Positions 25,190-33,202 of a stretch of DNA of 64,000 nucleotides are shown here, piece after piece. Origin of the DNA: Bacteroidales bacterium (lineage in GTDB: Bacteria > Bacteroidota > Bacteroidia > Bacteroidales > VadinHA17); assembly GCA_016709865.1 (NCBI GenBank), contig JADJLX010000005.1, positions 124,001 through 188,000 on the forward strand, written 5' to 3'. Every line of letters begins with the position of its first letter. Within the stretch, counting starts at the first letter, position 1. The notes beneath the pieces are model-generated. The model was not told the DNA's origin. It saw only the letters and a program-made list of their open reading frames with translations, and searched no databases. The translations under genes were made by a program, and so were the position numbers.

Positions 25190-27238
25190 ATGCAAACCGG
25201 TAAAATTGGAGTAACTACTGAGAACATTTTCCCGATTATTAAAAAATTTCTCTATTCTGACCATGAGATCTTTCTTCGTGAACTCATTTCAAATGCTGTT
25301 GATGCCACACAGAAACTTAAGACACTTGCTTCTGTAGGCGATTATAAAGGTGCCCTTGATGATACAACGATCAGAGTATCATTCGATAAGAAGAAAAAGA
25401 CAATAATTGTCTCCGACAGGGGTTTGGGAATGACAAAAGAGGAGGTGGATAAATACCTTAACCAGATCGCTTTTTCCAGCGCCAACGATTTTCTTGATAA
25501 ATATAAAGACCAGATAAATTCGATAATCGGACATTTCGGTCTTGGATTCTATTCATCATTTATGGTGTCTGATAAGGTTGAAGTTATTACAAAATCCTAT
25601 CAGGATGGTGCGCAGGCTGTTAAGTGGAGCTGTGATGGAAGTCCCGAGTTTTCGATAGAGGAGGTTGAAAAGGAGAACATAGGAACAGATGTCATTCTCT
25701 ATATTGATAAGGAGTCAAAAGAGTTTCTTGAGGAGAGCAGGATCGAACAGCTTCTTAAAAAATACTGCAAATTCCTGCCCGTGGATATTGCTTTCGGCAT
25801 TGAGAAAGAGTGGAAAGACGGCAAGATGGTAGAGACAGGAAAAGCAAAAATCATAAATAATACAAAACCTGCATGGACACTCAAACCTGCTGATCTTAAA
25901 GATGATGATTATAAAAATTTCTACAGGGAGCTATATCCTGCCGGAGAAGAACCATTGTTCAATATACACCTGAATGTAGATTATCCTTTCAAGCTAACAG
26001 GAATATTATACTTCCCGAAGATTAAAAGCAATATCGAAATTCAGAAAAATAAAATTCAGCTTTACTGTAACCAGGTTTTTGTTACAGATTCAGTAGAAGG
26101 CATTGTTCCTGAGTTTCTTACACTACTTCACGGAGTAATTGATTCACCTGATATTCCGTTGAACGTATCTAGGAGTTATCTTCAGAGCGATTCGAATGTA
26201 AAGAAAATTTCTGCCCATATTACAAAGAAAGTGGCTGACCGGCTTAACGACATATTCAAGAATAACCGTGAGGAATTTGAGAAGAAATGGGATAGCTTAA
26301 AGTTATTCATTGAATATGGAATGATGACCGAGGAAAAGTTTTATGAGAAAGCCTCCAAGTTTGCCCTTCTTAAAAACACTGAGGATAAGTATTTTACATT
26401 TGAGGAGTATGAAAAGATAATTAAGGAGAATCAGACCGATAAGAATAATACACTGATTTATCTTTATTCTACAAACAAAACTGATCAGTTTACATATATT
26501 GAAAAAGCTAAGAATAAGGGTTATGATGTTCTGCTTCTCGACGGTCAGCTTGATGTTCACCTGATTAATCAGCTTGAGTCTAAGCTGAAAGATACCAGGT
26601 TTGTCAGGGTTGACTCCGATGTGGTTGACAAACTCATTCAGAAAGATGAGAAACGCGAATCAAAGCTGACTCCTGAGCAGCAGGACGATCTGAAGAGTGT
26701 ATTTAATGTAAGAGTGAAATCAAAAGAGGTTTATAATGTTGTTTTTGAAACACTCGATGAGAATGAAGCGCCTGTAATCATAACTCAGTCAGAGTTCATG
26801 CGCAGAATGAAAGAGATGGCTCAGATGGGCGGCGGAGGGATGAATTTTTATGGCGAACTGCCCGATAGTTTTAACATTGTTGTTAATCCTAATCATCAGC
26901 TTGTTATAAAGGTTTCTGAGGATCTGCAGACAAAGGAAGGTACCCGCCTGGTAGAGAATGATGCTGAAAGAAAAAGGATTAAGGAGGAGATCGATTTTAC
27001 AGAAAAAGAGCATAAGAAAAAGAAGGCTGATGAAATTAGTCAGATTGAGAAAGATGATCTCGAAAAACTGCGCAAGGAACTGACAGATGTTGAAAACTCC
27101 AGGAAAGAGATCCTCGAATCATATGGCACTTCAAACAAAGTTGTCAAGCAGCTTATAGACCTTGCACTGCTCGCAAATAATATGCTGAGAGGAGAGGAGC
27201 TGAGTAGCTTCGTTAAACGTAGCGTGGAATTGTTATAA
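25190..27238 (+). CDS. htpG: Molecular chaperone HtpG (Hsp90)
   Basis: The 682-aa protein has the GHKL ATPase domain of Hsp90 (FLRELISNAVDAT, VSDRGLGMTKEEV, IGHFGLGFYSSFMV), the middle domain (PLFNIHLNVDYPF, and LNVSRSYLQ with the conserved catalytic Arg) and a C-terminal dimerisation region ending in FVKRSVELL. It is an ATP-driven homodimeric cytoplasmic chaperone. The region around residues 580-640 is highly charged (EEIDFTEKEHKKKKADE), an insertion seen in Bacteroidota HtpG. No CIRCE or other heat-shock operator was recognised upstream. The gene is monocistronic and converges on the gene at 27438. Confidence 0.97.
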   Translation: MQTGKIGVTTENIFPIIKKFLYSDHEIFLRELISNAVDATQKLKTLASVGDYKGALDDTTIRVSFDKKKKTIIVSDRGLGMTKEEVDKYLNQIAFSSANDFLDKYKDQINSIIGHFGLGFYSSFMVSDKVEVITKSYQDGAQAVKWSCDGSPEFSIEEVEKENIGTDVILYIDKESKEFLEESRIEQLLKKYCKFLPVDIAFGIEKEWKDGKMVETGKAKIINNTKPAWTLKPADLKDDDYKNFYRELYPAGEEPLFNIHLNVDYPFKLTGILYFPKIKSNIEIQKNKIQLYCNQVFVTDSVEGIVPEFLTLLHGVIDSPDIPLNVSRSYLQSDSNVKKISAHITKKVADRLNDIFKNNREEFEKKWDSLKLFIEYGMMTEEKFYEKASKFALLKNTEDKYFTFEEYEKIIKENQTDKNNTLIYLYSTNKTDQFTYIEKAKNKGYDVLLLDGQLDVHLINQLESKLKDTRFVRVDSDVVDKLIQKDEKRESKLTPEQQDDLKSVFNVRVKSKEVYNVVFETLDENEAPVIITQSEFMRRMKEMAQMGGGGMNFYGELPDSFNIVVNPNHQLVIKVSEDLQTKEGTRLVENDAERKRIKEEIDFTEKEHKKKKADEISQIEKDDLEKLRKELTDVENSRKEILESYGTSNKVVKQLIDLALLANNMLRGEELSSFVKRSVELL

Positions 27239-27257
27239 TAATTTTTCTAAGGATAAA

Positions 27258-27433
27258 CCCCTCTGCCGCTTAGCGGCATCTCCCCTGGAAGGGGAGAAAA
27301 TTTCTGCAATTAGCCGAATTTCAATTACATCCGGAGATTATTCCCCCTCCCAGGGGGAATGCCCGAAGGGCAAGGGGGTGTATGTATGTTGCAGAACTTG
27401 CCCAGGGGGAATGCCCGAAGGGCAAGGGGGGTG
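27258..27433. repeat. Palindromic and direct repeats between convergent genes
   Basis: GCCGC/GCGGC and CTCCCCT/AGGGGAG (27280-27296) form hairpins after htpG and could terminate it. Further on, a word of about 30 bases starting CCCAGGGGGAATGCCCGAAG occurs twice in the same orientation, at 27349-27380 and 27401-27433. Each copy holds an inner GCCC...GGGC hairpin. No gene is present. Confidence 0.65.
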
Positions 27434-27437
27434 GGAT

Positions 27438-27959
27438 TTAGACGATCCTGGCTATCTCATTCTTAACATAGTCAATAGCTGCCCTGGTAGGCTCCTTGTC
27501 GAGTTGCATAATTCTTTCAAGGAGTCTTTTGCTAAGATCCATGCCTGATGAATTGACCGGCATTTTCTCTGCTTCACTATTGATTATCTTAATCATGTTG
27601 GAACGTGCATTTCTAACCACTTCCCAGGCTTGCTGACTCATGTAAATCTGCTGAGACAGGTTGTGTTCAAATTCACTTCTGATAGTGTTTAGCAGAGTTG
27701 AATGAAGCTGCTGAGCTGTCATATCCGTCGAACTTACTCTGACAAGGAGTGACTCCAGAGAAATTCTCTCAAGGAGAAGAATTATTCTTTCATAAGCCTG
27801 CAGTTTAATAGGAGTTACAGTCCGGCTGTTCTGGAGTATCAGCTCCTGCCGGCGCTTATCCTGATCATTTCTGATCATATACCTCAGTACAAGCCAGGCT
27901 GTTAAAAATACTATCAGTGCCGGTATTGTTATTTTCAGAATGTCAGCAAGTAGTTCCAT
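27438..27959 (-). CDS. Small membrane-anchored protein of unknown function
   Basis: About 173 aa from the ATG at 27959, with three more codons available upstream. One N-terminal membrane helix (ILKITIPALIVFLTAWLVL) is followed by a charged cytoplasmic domain. That domain is predicted to be almost wholly alpha-helical (KLQAYERIILLLERISLESLL, then STLLNTIRSEFEHNLSQQ), perhaps with a coiled-coil part. I recognise it as a type common in Bacteroidales genomes but without an assigned function. It is single and convergent with htpG. Confidence 0.75.
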   Translation of the reverse strand: MELLADILKITIPALIVFLTAWLVLRYMIRNDQDKRRQELILQNSRTVTPIKLQAYERIILLLERISLESLLVRVSSTDMTAQQLHSTLLNTIRSEFEHNLSQQIYMSQQAWEVVRNARSNMIKIINSEAEKMPVNSSGMDLSKRLLERIMQLDKEPTRAAIDYVKNEIARIV

Positions 27960-28024
27960 AATGATCATTTTTTATTAATATACAAATTTAGCTTAAACTT
28001 TTTATTTTCTTCTATAGTATTAAT

Positions 28025-28114
28025 ATTGCGGATTGCGGATTTTGGATTGCGGAATGAAAACAATTCAACAAATCAACACATCAATCCGAAATCCGAATTC
28101 CGAAATCCGAAATT
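28025..28114. repeat. Intergenic inverted repeat (GCGGAT / ATCCG words)
   Basis: The left arm (about 28025-28054) is made of ATTGCGGAT and GGATTGCGGAA words. The right arm (about 28083-28114) is made of the inverse words ATCCGAAATCCGAA and CCGAAATCCGAAA. The two can pair over about 25 bases with a few mismatches. It lies in the 233-base divergent spacer before the class I aminotransferase promoter. Confidence 0.55.
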
Positions 28115-28143
28115 TACCCTTATGTTTTTTCAATTATACTTCC

Positions 28144-28151
28144 TACATTTG
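28144..28151 (+). promoter_or_regulatory. Putative -7 promoter element of the class I aminotransferase gene
   Basis: TACATTTG fits TAnnTTTG and lies 41 bases before the ATG. The -33 region is T-rich but lacks a clear TTTG. Confidence 0.5.
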
Positions 28152-28192
28152 GTTTAGTTGTTTTTAGTTTCATTTATCATAAACGCTTAATT

Positions 28193-29386
28193 ATGGAATA
28201 CTTATCCGACAGAGTTAAATCTTTAGCTGTATCACAGACACTTGCAATGGCTCAGAAGAGCCGCGAATTAAAGGCAAAAGGAATTGATATAATCAGTTTA
28301 AGTCTTGGTGAGCCTGACTTTAATACTCCGGATTATATAAAGGAGGCTGCCAAAAAGGCGATTGATGATAACTATTCCAAATACCCGCCTGTTCCTGGTT
28401 ATGATGATCTGAGAAAAGCTATTTCAAAGAAGTTCAAAGATGAAAACGGACTTGAATATACTCCAGATCAGATTATTGTGTCTGCAGGTGGCAAGCATTC
28501 ACTTATAAATGTGATTCTTTCAATAGTTAATCCGGGTGATGAGGTTATCATACTTGCTCCGTATTGGGTAAGTTACTATGATCAGATTGTTCTTGCTGAG
28601 GGCAAGCCTGTAGTTATAAAAGCATCTCTTGAAAACGATTTCAAGATAAAGCCTGAACAGCTTGAAGCCGTTATCACATCGAAAACGCGTTTAATAATTT
28701 TCAACTCTCCGTCAAATCCCACAGGTATGGTTTATAGCCGTTCGGAGATGGAGAAAATTGCTGCTGTTGTGGCAAAACATGAAGGATTGTTTATAATCTC
28801 AGATGAGATCTACGAACACATCATATTTGAAGGGGAGCATGTAAGTATGGCATCATTCAGCAACATTTACGACAGGGTAATAACAGTTAATGGTGTATCG
28901 AAGGGTTATGCAATGACAGGCTGGAGAATCGGATATATAGGTGCTCCGCTATGGATTGCAAAAGCATGCAATAAGTTACAGGGACAATTTACTTCTGGTG
29001 TATGCTCAATTGCCCAGAGAGCTGCTCTGGCAGCTATTCAGGGAGACGGTGAATCGCAAAAAACAATGAAGGCCGCATTCCTTCGCCGCCGCAACCTTAT
29101 CTGCTCATTGCTGAGGGATGTTAAAGGACTCAAAGTAACAGTACCTGAAGGTGCATTCTATGTTATGCCAGATATTTCATATTTCCTTGGTAAATCGGAT
29201 GGTGAGACAACAATCGGCAATTCAGACGATCTTGCTCTTTACCTCCTCGATAAAGCCCAGGTAGCTACAGTGGGAGGTGATGCTTTTGGTGCACCCGAAT
29301 GTATCAGAATCTCCTATGCAACTTCAGATGACCTTCTGGTTGAAGCTGTTAAGAGAATAACAGTAGCATTGGAAAAATTGAGATAG
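28193..29386 (+). CDS. Class I PLP-dependent aminotransferase (aspartate aminotransferase type)
   Basis: The 397-aa protein has the class I/II fold with SLGEPDFNTP near residue 38, YPPVPGYDDLRKAI, NSPSNPTGMVYS (conserved Asn that contacts PLP), SDEIYEHIIF and VNGVSKGYAMTGWRIGY with the Schiff-base Lys237. The C-terminal RISYATS supplies the Arg that binds the substrate alpha-carboxylate. It fits the Bacillus/Thermus-type aspartate aminotransferase group (I-gamma) of broad specificity. It is cytoplasmic, with its own promoter and a strong terminator. Confidence 0.92.
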   Translation: MEYLSDRVKSLAVSQTLAMAQKSRELKAKGIDIISLSLGEPDFNTPDYIKEAAKKAIDDNYSKYPPVPGYDDLRKAISKKFKDENGLEYTPDQIIVSAGGKHSLINVILSIVNPGDEVIILAPYWVSYYDQIVLAEGKPVVIKASLENDFKIKPEQLEAVITSKTRLIIFNSPSNPTGMVYSRSEMEKIAAVVAKHEGLFIISDEIYEHIIFEGEHVSMASFSNIYDRVITVNGVSKGYAMTGWRIGYIGAPLWIAKACNKLQGQFTSGVCSIAQRAALAAIQGDGESQKTMKAAFLRRRNLICSLLRDVKGLKVTVPEGAFYVMPDISYFLGKSDGETTIGNSDDLALYLLDKAQVATVGGDAFGAPECIRISYATSDDLLVEAVKRITVALEKLR

Positions 29387-29431
29387 GTCCTGTTTTTTTT
29401 TACCCCAGAGTGCGCTGAGGAAGAATACGCA

Positions 29432-29478
29432 GAGAACCGCAGAGAAAATTTCATAAATTCTCTGCGGTTCTCTTTTTT
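29432..29478 (+). terminator. Strong terminator within a GCAGAG repeat block
   Basis: GAGAACCGCAGAGAA (29432-29446) pairs perfectly over 15 bases with 29458-29472 around an 11-base loop and is followed by six T. The surrounding spacer (29401-29527) repeats the same CTCTGCGG words, for example ACTCTGCGGTCCTCTGCGG, so the terminator is part of a dispersed repeat. Confidence 0.8.
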
Positions 29479-29553
29479 AAACAATCCATTATGGTATTCT
29501 CTGTAAAACTCTGCGGTCCTCTGCGGTAAAAATAAAACTTGCAAAAAAGAGAA

Positions 29554-30106
29554 TTAGTACTTATTATATGAAACTGTATCTTCAGCGGGTTTCCTTCTTT
29601 TTTCCCTTTGGTCGCTGAGTGAATAACCAAGTGTAATGATCAGCTCAACACGTTTGGATTTAGGAACACCGAGCAATTTTTTTACCAGGGGTTCATCAAA
29701 CCATCCAAGCATGCATGAGCCAATACCTTCAGCCTTAGCCTGCAGACAGATATTCTCAGATGCAATACCGATATCAATAAGTGAATAATCCTTGTCTTTG
29801 ATACTGGCCCCGATTTTCGAGGTCAGGTTTGGTTTTTCCCTCACAATAACTATCTGAACCGGAGCCTGTGAAACGAAGGTATTCATACCCAATAAGGGAG
29901 CAGTTGCAGCCTCCGCAACTCTTGCCACCAGGGTCAGGATCAGTAACAATAATGAATTTCCACGGCTGAGCATTACAGGCCGAAGGGGCCATTCTTCCGG
30001 CCTCTATTATCCTGTCGAGCTTTTCCTGCTCTATCGGCTTATTGCTGTATTTTCTGTCGCTCTGCCTGCTCTTTATCAGATCAAGTATCTCTTTTGCCTC
30101 TGCCAT
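29554..30106 (-). pseudogene. Nitroreductase-family gene with a single-base frameshift
   Basis: The N-terminal part reads SRQSDRKYSNKPIE, APSACNAQPWKFIIVTDPD, a typical nitroreductase FMN-binding start. The C-terminal part in the next frame reads PVQIVIVRE, DIGIASENICLQAKAEGIGSCMLGW and IITLGYS, equally typical. The two join near 29931-29933, where the minus strand has CCC. Removing one C there gives a continuous 183-residue frame of normal family length. So it is either a recent frameshift mutation or a sequencing or assembly error. The intact enzyme would be an FMN-dependent NAD(P)H nitroreductase or flavin reductase. Its start overlaps the rubrerythrin stop by one base (TAATG), implying coupled translation in an oxidative-stress or redox operon. 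Confidence 0.85.
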
Positions 30107-30684
30107 TAATAGTTTGTAGCAAGAAGTTCGAAATAGCTTTCAGGATGCAGGCAAGCCGGACAATTCTTCAGCGGCTTTGTTCCGAAATGAATGTAACCGC
30201 ATTTTCTGCAATACCAGAACACTTTATCATCGCGCTGAAATACTTTATCCTGCATTACGTTCTCAAGAAGTTTCCTGTATCTCTCTTCGTGTCCTTTTTC
30301 AGCGGCTGCAATTGCCTTGAAAGCTGTTGCAACAGTCTTAAATCCCTCTTCTTCAGCTATCCTGGCAAATTCAGGATAAAGATCACTCCACTCTTCATGT
30401 TCGCCCTCAGCTGCAGCAGAAAGGTTTCCTTTTGTTGTATCAATCTTGCCGGCAGGATATGATGCAGTGATCTCAACCATTCCTCCCTCAAGAAACTTAA
30501 AGAATCTCTTGGCATGCTGCTGCTCCTGAAGAGCTGTTTCAAGAAAGATCCCCGCAATTTGCTCATAGCCTTCTTCTTTTGCAACCTTGGCTGCAAACTC
30601 ATACCTGTTTTTCGCCTGCGATTCTCCGGCAAATGCCTTCAGCAGGTTCTTCTCGGTTTTCGATCCTTTAATACTCTTTTCCAT
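30106..30684 (-). CDS. Rubrerythrin
   Basis: The 192-aa protein has an N-terminal ferritin-like diiron four-helix domain, with Glu/His ligands in GESQAKNRYEFAAK, ALQEQQHAKRF and AAAEKGHEERY. A C-terminal rubredoxin-like domain follows, with two Cys pairs (CRKCGYIHFG and CPACLHPESYF) that bind one iron. It reduces hydrogen peroxide in the cytoplasm of anaerobes and microaerophiles. Gene order is rubrerythrin then nitroreductase in one transcript with a one-base overlap. This fits a peroxide-scavenging operon and suggests an anaerobic or facultative lifestyle. Confidence 0.95.
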   Translation of the reverse strand: MEKSIKGSKTEKNLLKAFAGESQAKNRYEFAAKVAKEEGYEQIAGIFLETALQEQQHAKRFFKFLEGGMVEITASYPAGKIDTTKGNLSAAAEGEHEEWSDLYPEFARIAEEEGFKTVATAFKAIAAAEKGHEERYRKLLENVMQDKVFQRDDKVFWYCRKCGYIHFGTKPLKNCPACLHPESYFELLATNY

Positions 30685-30727
30685 TTTGATTGGGTTTTAT
30701 GATTAGTTGATTGATTGGTACATAATA

Positions 30728-31372
30728 TTATGAAATTTTTTCCTTCTTCCCAAATTTAAAAAGTTTCTTCTCTTCCCCTTTCATCAGTCGTTCTATGTTT
30801 TTCCTGTGCGTTATTATCAAGGCAATTGCCACAACAACTGAAAACATTTTGAAAATTACAGATGGTGAGTCGAAAAGTAATAAGAGGAAGGCAGGAAATG
30901 CAAGACCAGCTGTCATCGACGAGACCGATACTATGCCAGTTATTAACAGAACTATCAGAAAAACTCCCATACAGCTTACAGTAAGAAGAGGATGAAGTGC
31001 CAGCAGGACCCCGAATATTGTTGCAACTCCTTTACCGCCCCTGAATCCGGCAAAAACCGGGAATACATGTCCGAGAATTGCAGTGACTCCGGCAATAATC
31101 TGATAGTTGATCAGAAGCGGGCTCTCAGGTTCGGCAAGCTTAAAGAAAACAGGGAGAAGAGTAGCCAGTGCACCCTTTGCAACGTCGATAAGTAAAACAG
31201 GAATTCCTGTTTTCCATCCTAGCACTCGTATTACGTTTGTTGCCCCTGCATTACCACTTCCGTGTTCTCTTACATCAATATTGTGAAACCACTTTCCGAT
31301 CCATACCGCTGAGGGAAGGGAACCAATCAGATAGGCGAGTAGAAATGCCGTAATTGTGATTACCATACTCAC
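30728..31372 (-). CDS. plsY: Glycerol-3-phosphate acyltransferase PlsY
   Basis: The 214-aa integral membrane protein has the three PlsY motifs: [15 protein letters not shown] (motif 1, near residue 38), the [18 protein letters not shown] block (motif 2) and [15 protein letters not shown] (motif 3 region). Five or so membrane helices surround them. It transfers an acyl group from acyl-phosphate to glycerol-3-phosphate, the first acylation of phospholipid synthesis, at the inner membrane. The start codon overlaps the pckA stop by four bases (ATGA). The C-terminal tail is short and basic. Confidence 0.95.
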   Translation of the reverse strand: MSMVITITAFLLAYLIGSLPSAVWIGKWFHNIDVREHGSGNAGATNVIRVLGWKTGIPVLLIDVAKGALATLLPVFFKLAEPESPLLINYQIIAGVTAILGHVFPVFAGFRGGKGVATIFGVLLALHPLLTVSCMGVFLIVLLITGIVSVSSMTAGLAFPAFLLLLFDSPSVIFKMFSVVVAIALIITHRKNIERLMKGEEKKLFKFGKKEKIS

Positions 31373-32991
31373 GAGATTTTTGGTCCAAAATCTGCCAGTT
31401 TTGCAGTCTCTTTATTTGTGTTAAACTTACTGAAATTATTAATGAATTTAAAAGCCAGATCTGTAGCCGCCACATGCCATTTGGATGGTGTTTCCCATGC
31501 TTCTGAAGGATCCAGTATTTTATCATCCACTCCGTCAACTTTTGATGGGATACTCAGATTAAAGATTGGCAGCGTGTTGAATTCGCAGTCTGTTATTGTA
31601 TCATTAAGTATGGCGTTAATGATCAGTCGTGTTGAGGGCAGATCTATCCTGGTTCCCGATCCGTACGGACCGCCCATCCATCCGGTATTTACAAGCCAGG
31701 CTTCTGCATGATGAATCTTCATTTTGCAGGTCAGCTCGTTAGCGTATACCAAAGGATCGAGCATAAGGAAAGTTCCCCCGAAACATGTGGAGAAGGAGGG
31801 AACAGGTTCTTTAATCCCTCTCTCGGTACCGGCAACTTTTGCAGTGTAACCACTTAGAAAATAGTATCTTGTCTGCTCTTCAGTAAGCCGGCTTACAGGA
31901 GGTAAAACTCCGAAAGCATCAGCAGTAAGGAAGATTACTTTCTTCGCGTGTCCTGCTTTTGATACCGGCTTTACTATATTGTCTATATGATAGATCGGAT
32001 AAGAGACACGTGTGTTTTCAGTTTTTGAATTATTATTGAAATCAATTGTTCCATCCGATAAAATGACCAGATTCTCAAGCAGTGCATCCCGCCTGATTGC
32101 ATTATAGATGTCGGGCTCATTTTTCTTGCTCAGGTTAATGCATTTTGCATAACAGCCCCCTTCAAAATTAAAAACACCATCATCATCCCATCCATGTTCA
32201 TCGTCGCCTACAAGTGCCCTGTCAGGATCGGTGGAAAGAGTTGTTTTTCCTGTCCCCGAGAGGCCGAAGAATATAGCAGTATTTCCGTCTTTGCCTACAT
32301 TCGCAGAGCAGTGCATCGATGCTATTCCCCTGAGAGGCAGATAGTAATTCATAATTGAGAAGATTCCTTTTTTCATCTCGCCGCCATACCAGGTGCCGCC
32401 TATAATTGTCATGCCCTCGGTTAGGTTGAACATTATGAAGTTTTCGGAATTAAGTCCCTGTGACTGCCAGTCGGGATTAGTGGCTTTAGAGGCATTTAAA
32501 ACAACATAGTCAGGCTTGAAATTGTCGAGTTCATTCTGATCAGGCCTGATGAACATATTCTTAACGAAATGTGCCTGCCAGGCTACTTCAACAATAAATC
32601 TCACACTTAATCTTGAATTCTCATTAGCTCCGCAAAAACAATCTATTACAAAGAGTCTTTTGCCTGTTAATTGTTTAACAGCCAGATTTTTACAATGGTT
32701 CCATATTTCAGGTGTAATTGGCTTGTTATCTGAGACCTTGGCCTTTTCAGATCGCCACCAGACAGTATCTTTTGTTTTGTCATCGAAGACAACATATTTA
32801 TCTTTTGGAGACCTTCCGGTGAAAACACCTGTGTCAATTGCAATAGCACCGCTTCTTGTAATTATACCTTTTTCACACCCGGTCAAACCTGGTTTTGTCT
32901 CCTCAGCAAAAAGCTGGTTATACGATGGATTATAAAGTATCTCTGTAACCTCCTTTATTCCGTATTGCAGTAAGTCCTGTTGGCTAATCAT
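31369..32991 (-). CDS. pckA: Phosphoenolpyruvate carboxykinase (ATP)
   Basis: The 540-aa protein contains the ATP-type PEPCK signatures: [24 protein letters not shown] (substrate and metal loop), the kinase-1a P-loop [11 protein letters not shown], the kinase-2 region LVGDDEHGW and the adenine-binding block near the C-terminus. It interconverts oxaloacetate plus ATP with phosphoenolpyruvate, CO2 and ADP. In anaerobic Bacteroidota it often runs towards oxaloacetate to fix CO2 and gain ATP. It is the first gene of a two-gene transcript with plsY. The next gene upstream on the same strand is ppdK, behind its own terminator. Confidence 0.97.
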   Translation of the reverse strand: MISQQDLLQYGIKEVTEILYNPSYNQLFAEETKPGLTGCEKGIITRSGAIAIDTGVFTGRSPKDKYVVFDDKTKDTVWWRSEKAKVSDNKPITPEIWNHCKNLAVKQLTGKRLFVIDCFCGANENSRLSVRFIVEVAWQAHFVKNMFIRPDQNELDNFKPDYVVLNASKATNPDWQSQGLNSENFIMFNLTEGMTIIGGTWYGGEMKKGIFSIMNYYLPLRGIASMHCSANVGKDGNTAIFFGLSGTGKTTLSTDPDRALVGDDEHGWDDDGVFNFEGGCYAKCINLSKKNEPDIYNAIRRDALLENLVILSDGTIDFNNNSKTENTRVSYPIYHIDNIVKPVSKAGHAKKVIFLTADAFGVLPPVSRLTEEQTRYYFLSGYTAKVAGTERGIKEPVPSFSTCFGGTFLMLDPLVYANELTCKMKIHHAEAWLVNTGWMGGPYGSGTRIDLPSTRLIINAILNDTITDCEFNTLPIFNLSIPSKVDGVDDKILDPSEAWETPSKWHVAATDLAFKFINNFSKFNTNKETAKLADFGPKIS

Positions 32992-33153
32992 CCCTGGAAA
33001 ATTCGTTGAAACTTGAAAGATGCCGAAATATAGCTCTATTTTTTGAATTAAAACCTGATGGAGGATAGGGTATTTATCATATCAGAGGTCTTAATTATAC
33101 AAGTTGGTTATGGATTTTTTAAGTCCTGATAAATTAGGGCAGTCATGAAAAGA

Positions 33154-33184
33154 AAAAGGGTCCCGCTTCTGGCAGAACCCTTTT
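33154..33184 (-). terminator. Terminator of ppdK
   Basis: On the minus strand AAAAGGGT (33184-33177) pairs with ACCCTTTT (33161-33154), with an interrupted inner stem, and is followed by further T-rich sequence. It begins 19 bases after the ppdK stop. Confidence 0.75.
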
Positions 33185-33202
33185 CTTATTTATAAATAGT
33201 GG

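Noticed and set aside
27349..27433. Two direct repeats with a spacer, CRISPR-like at first sight
   Set aside because: Only two copies, the inner part is a hairpin, and no cas gene is present.
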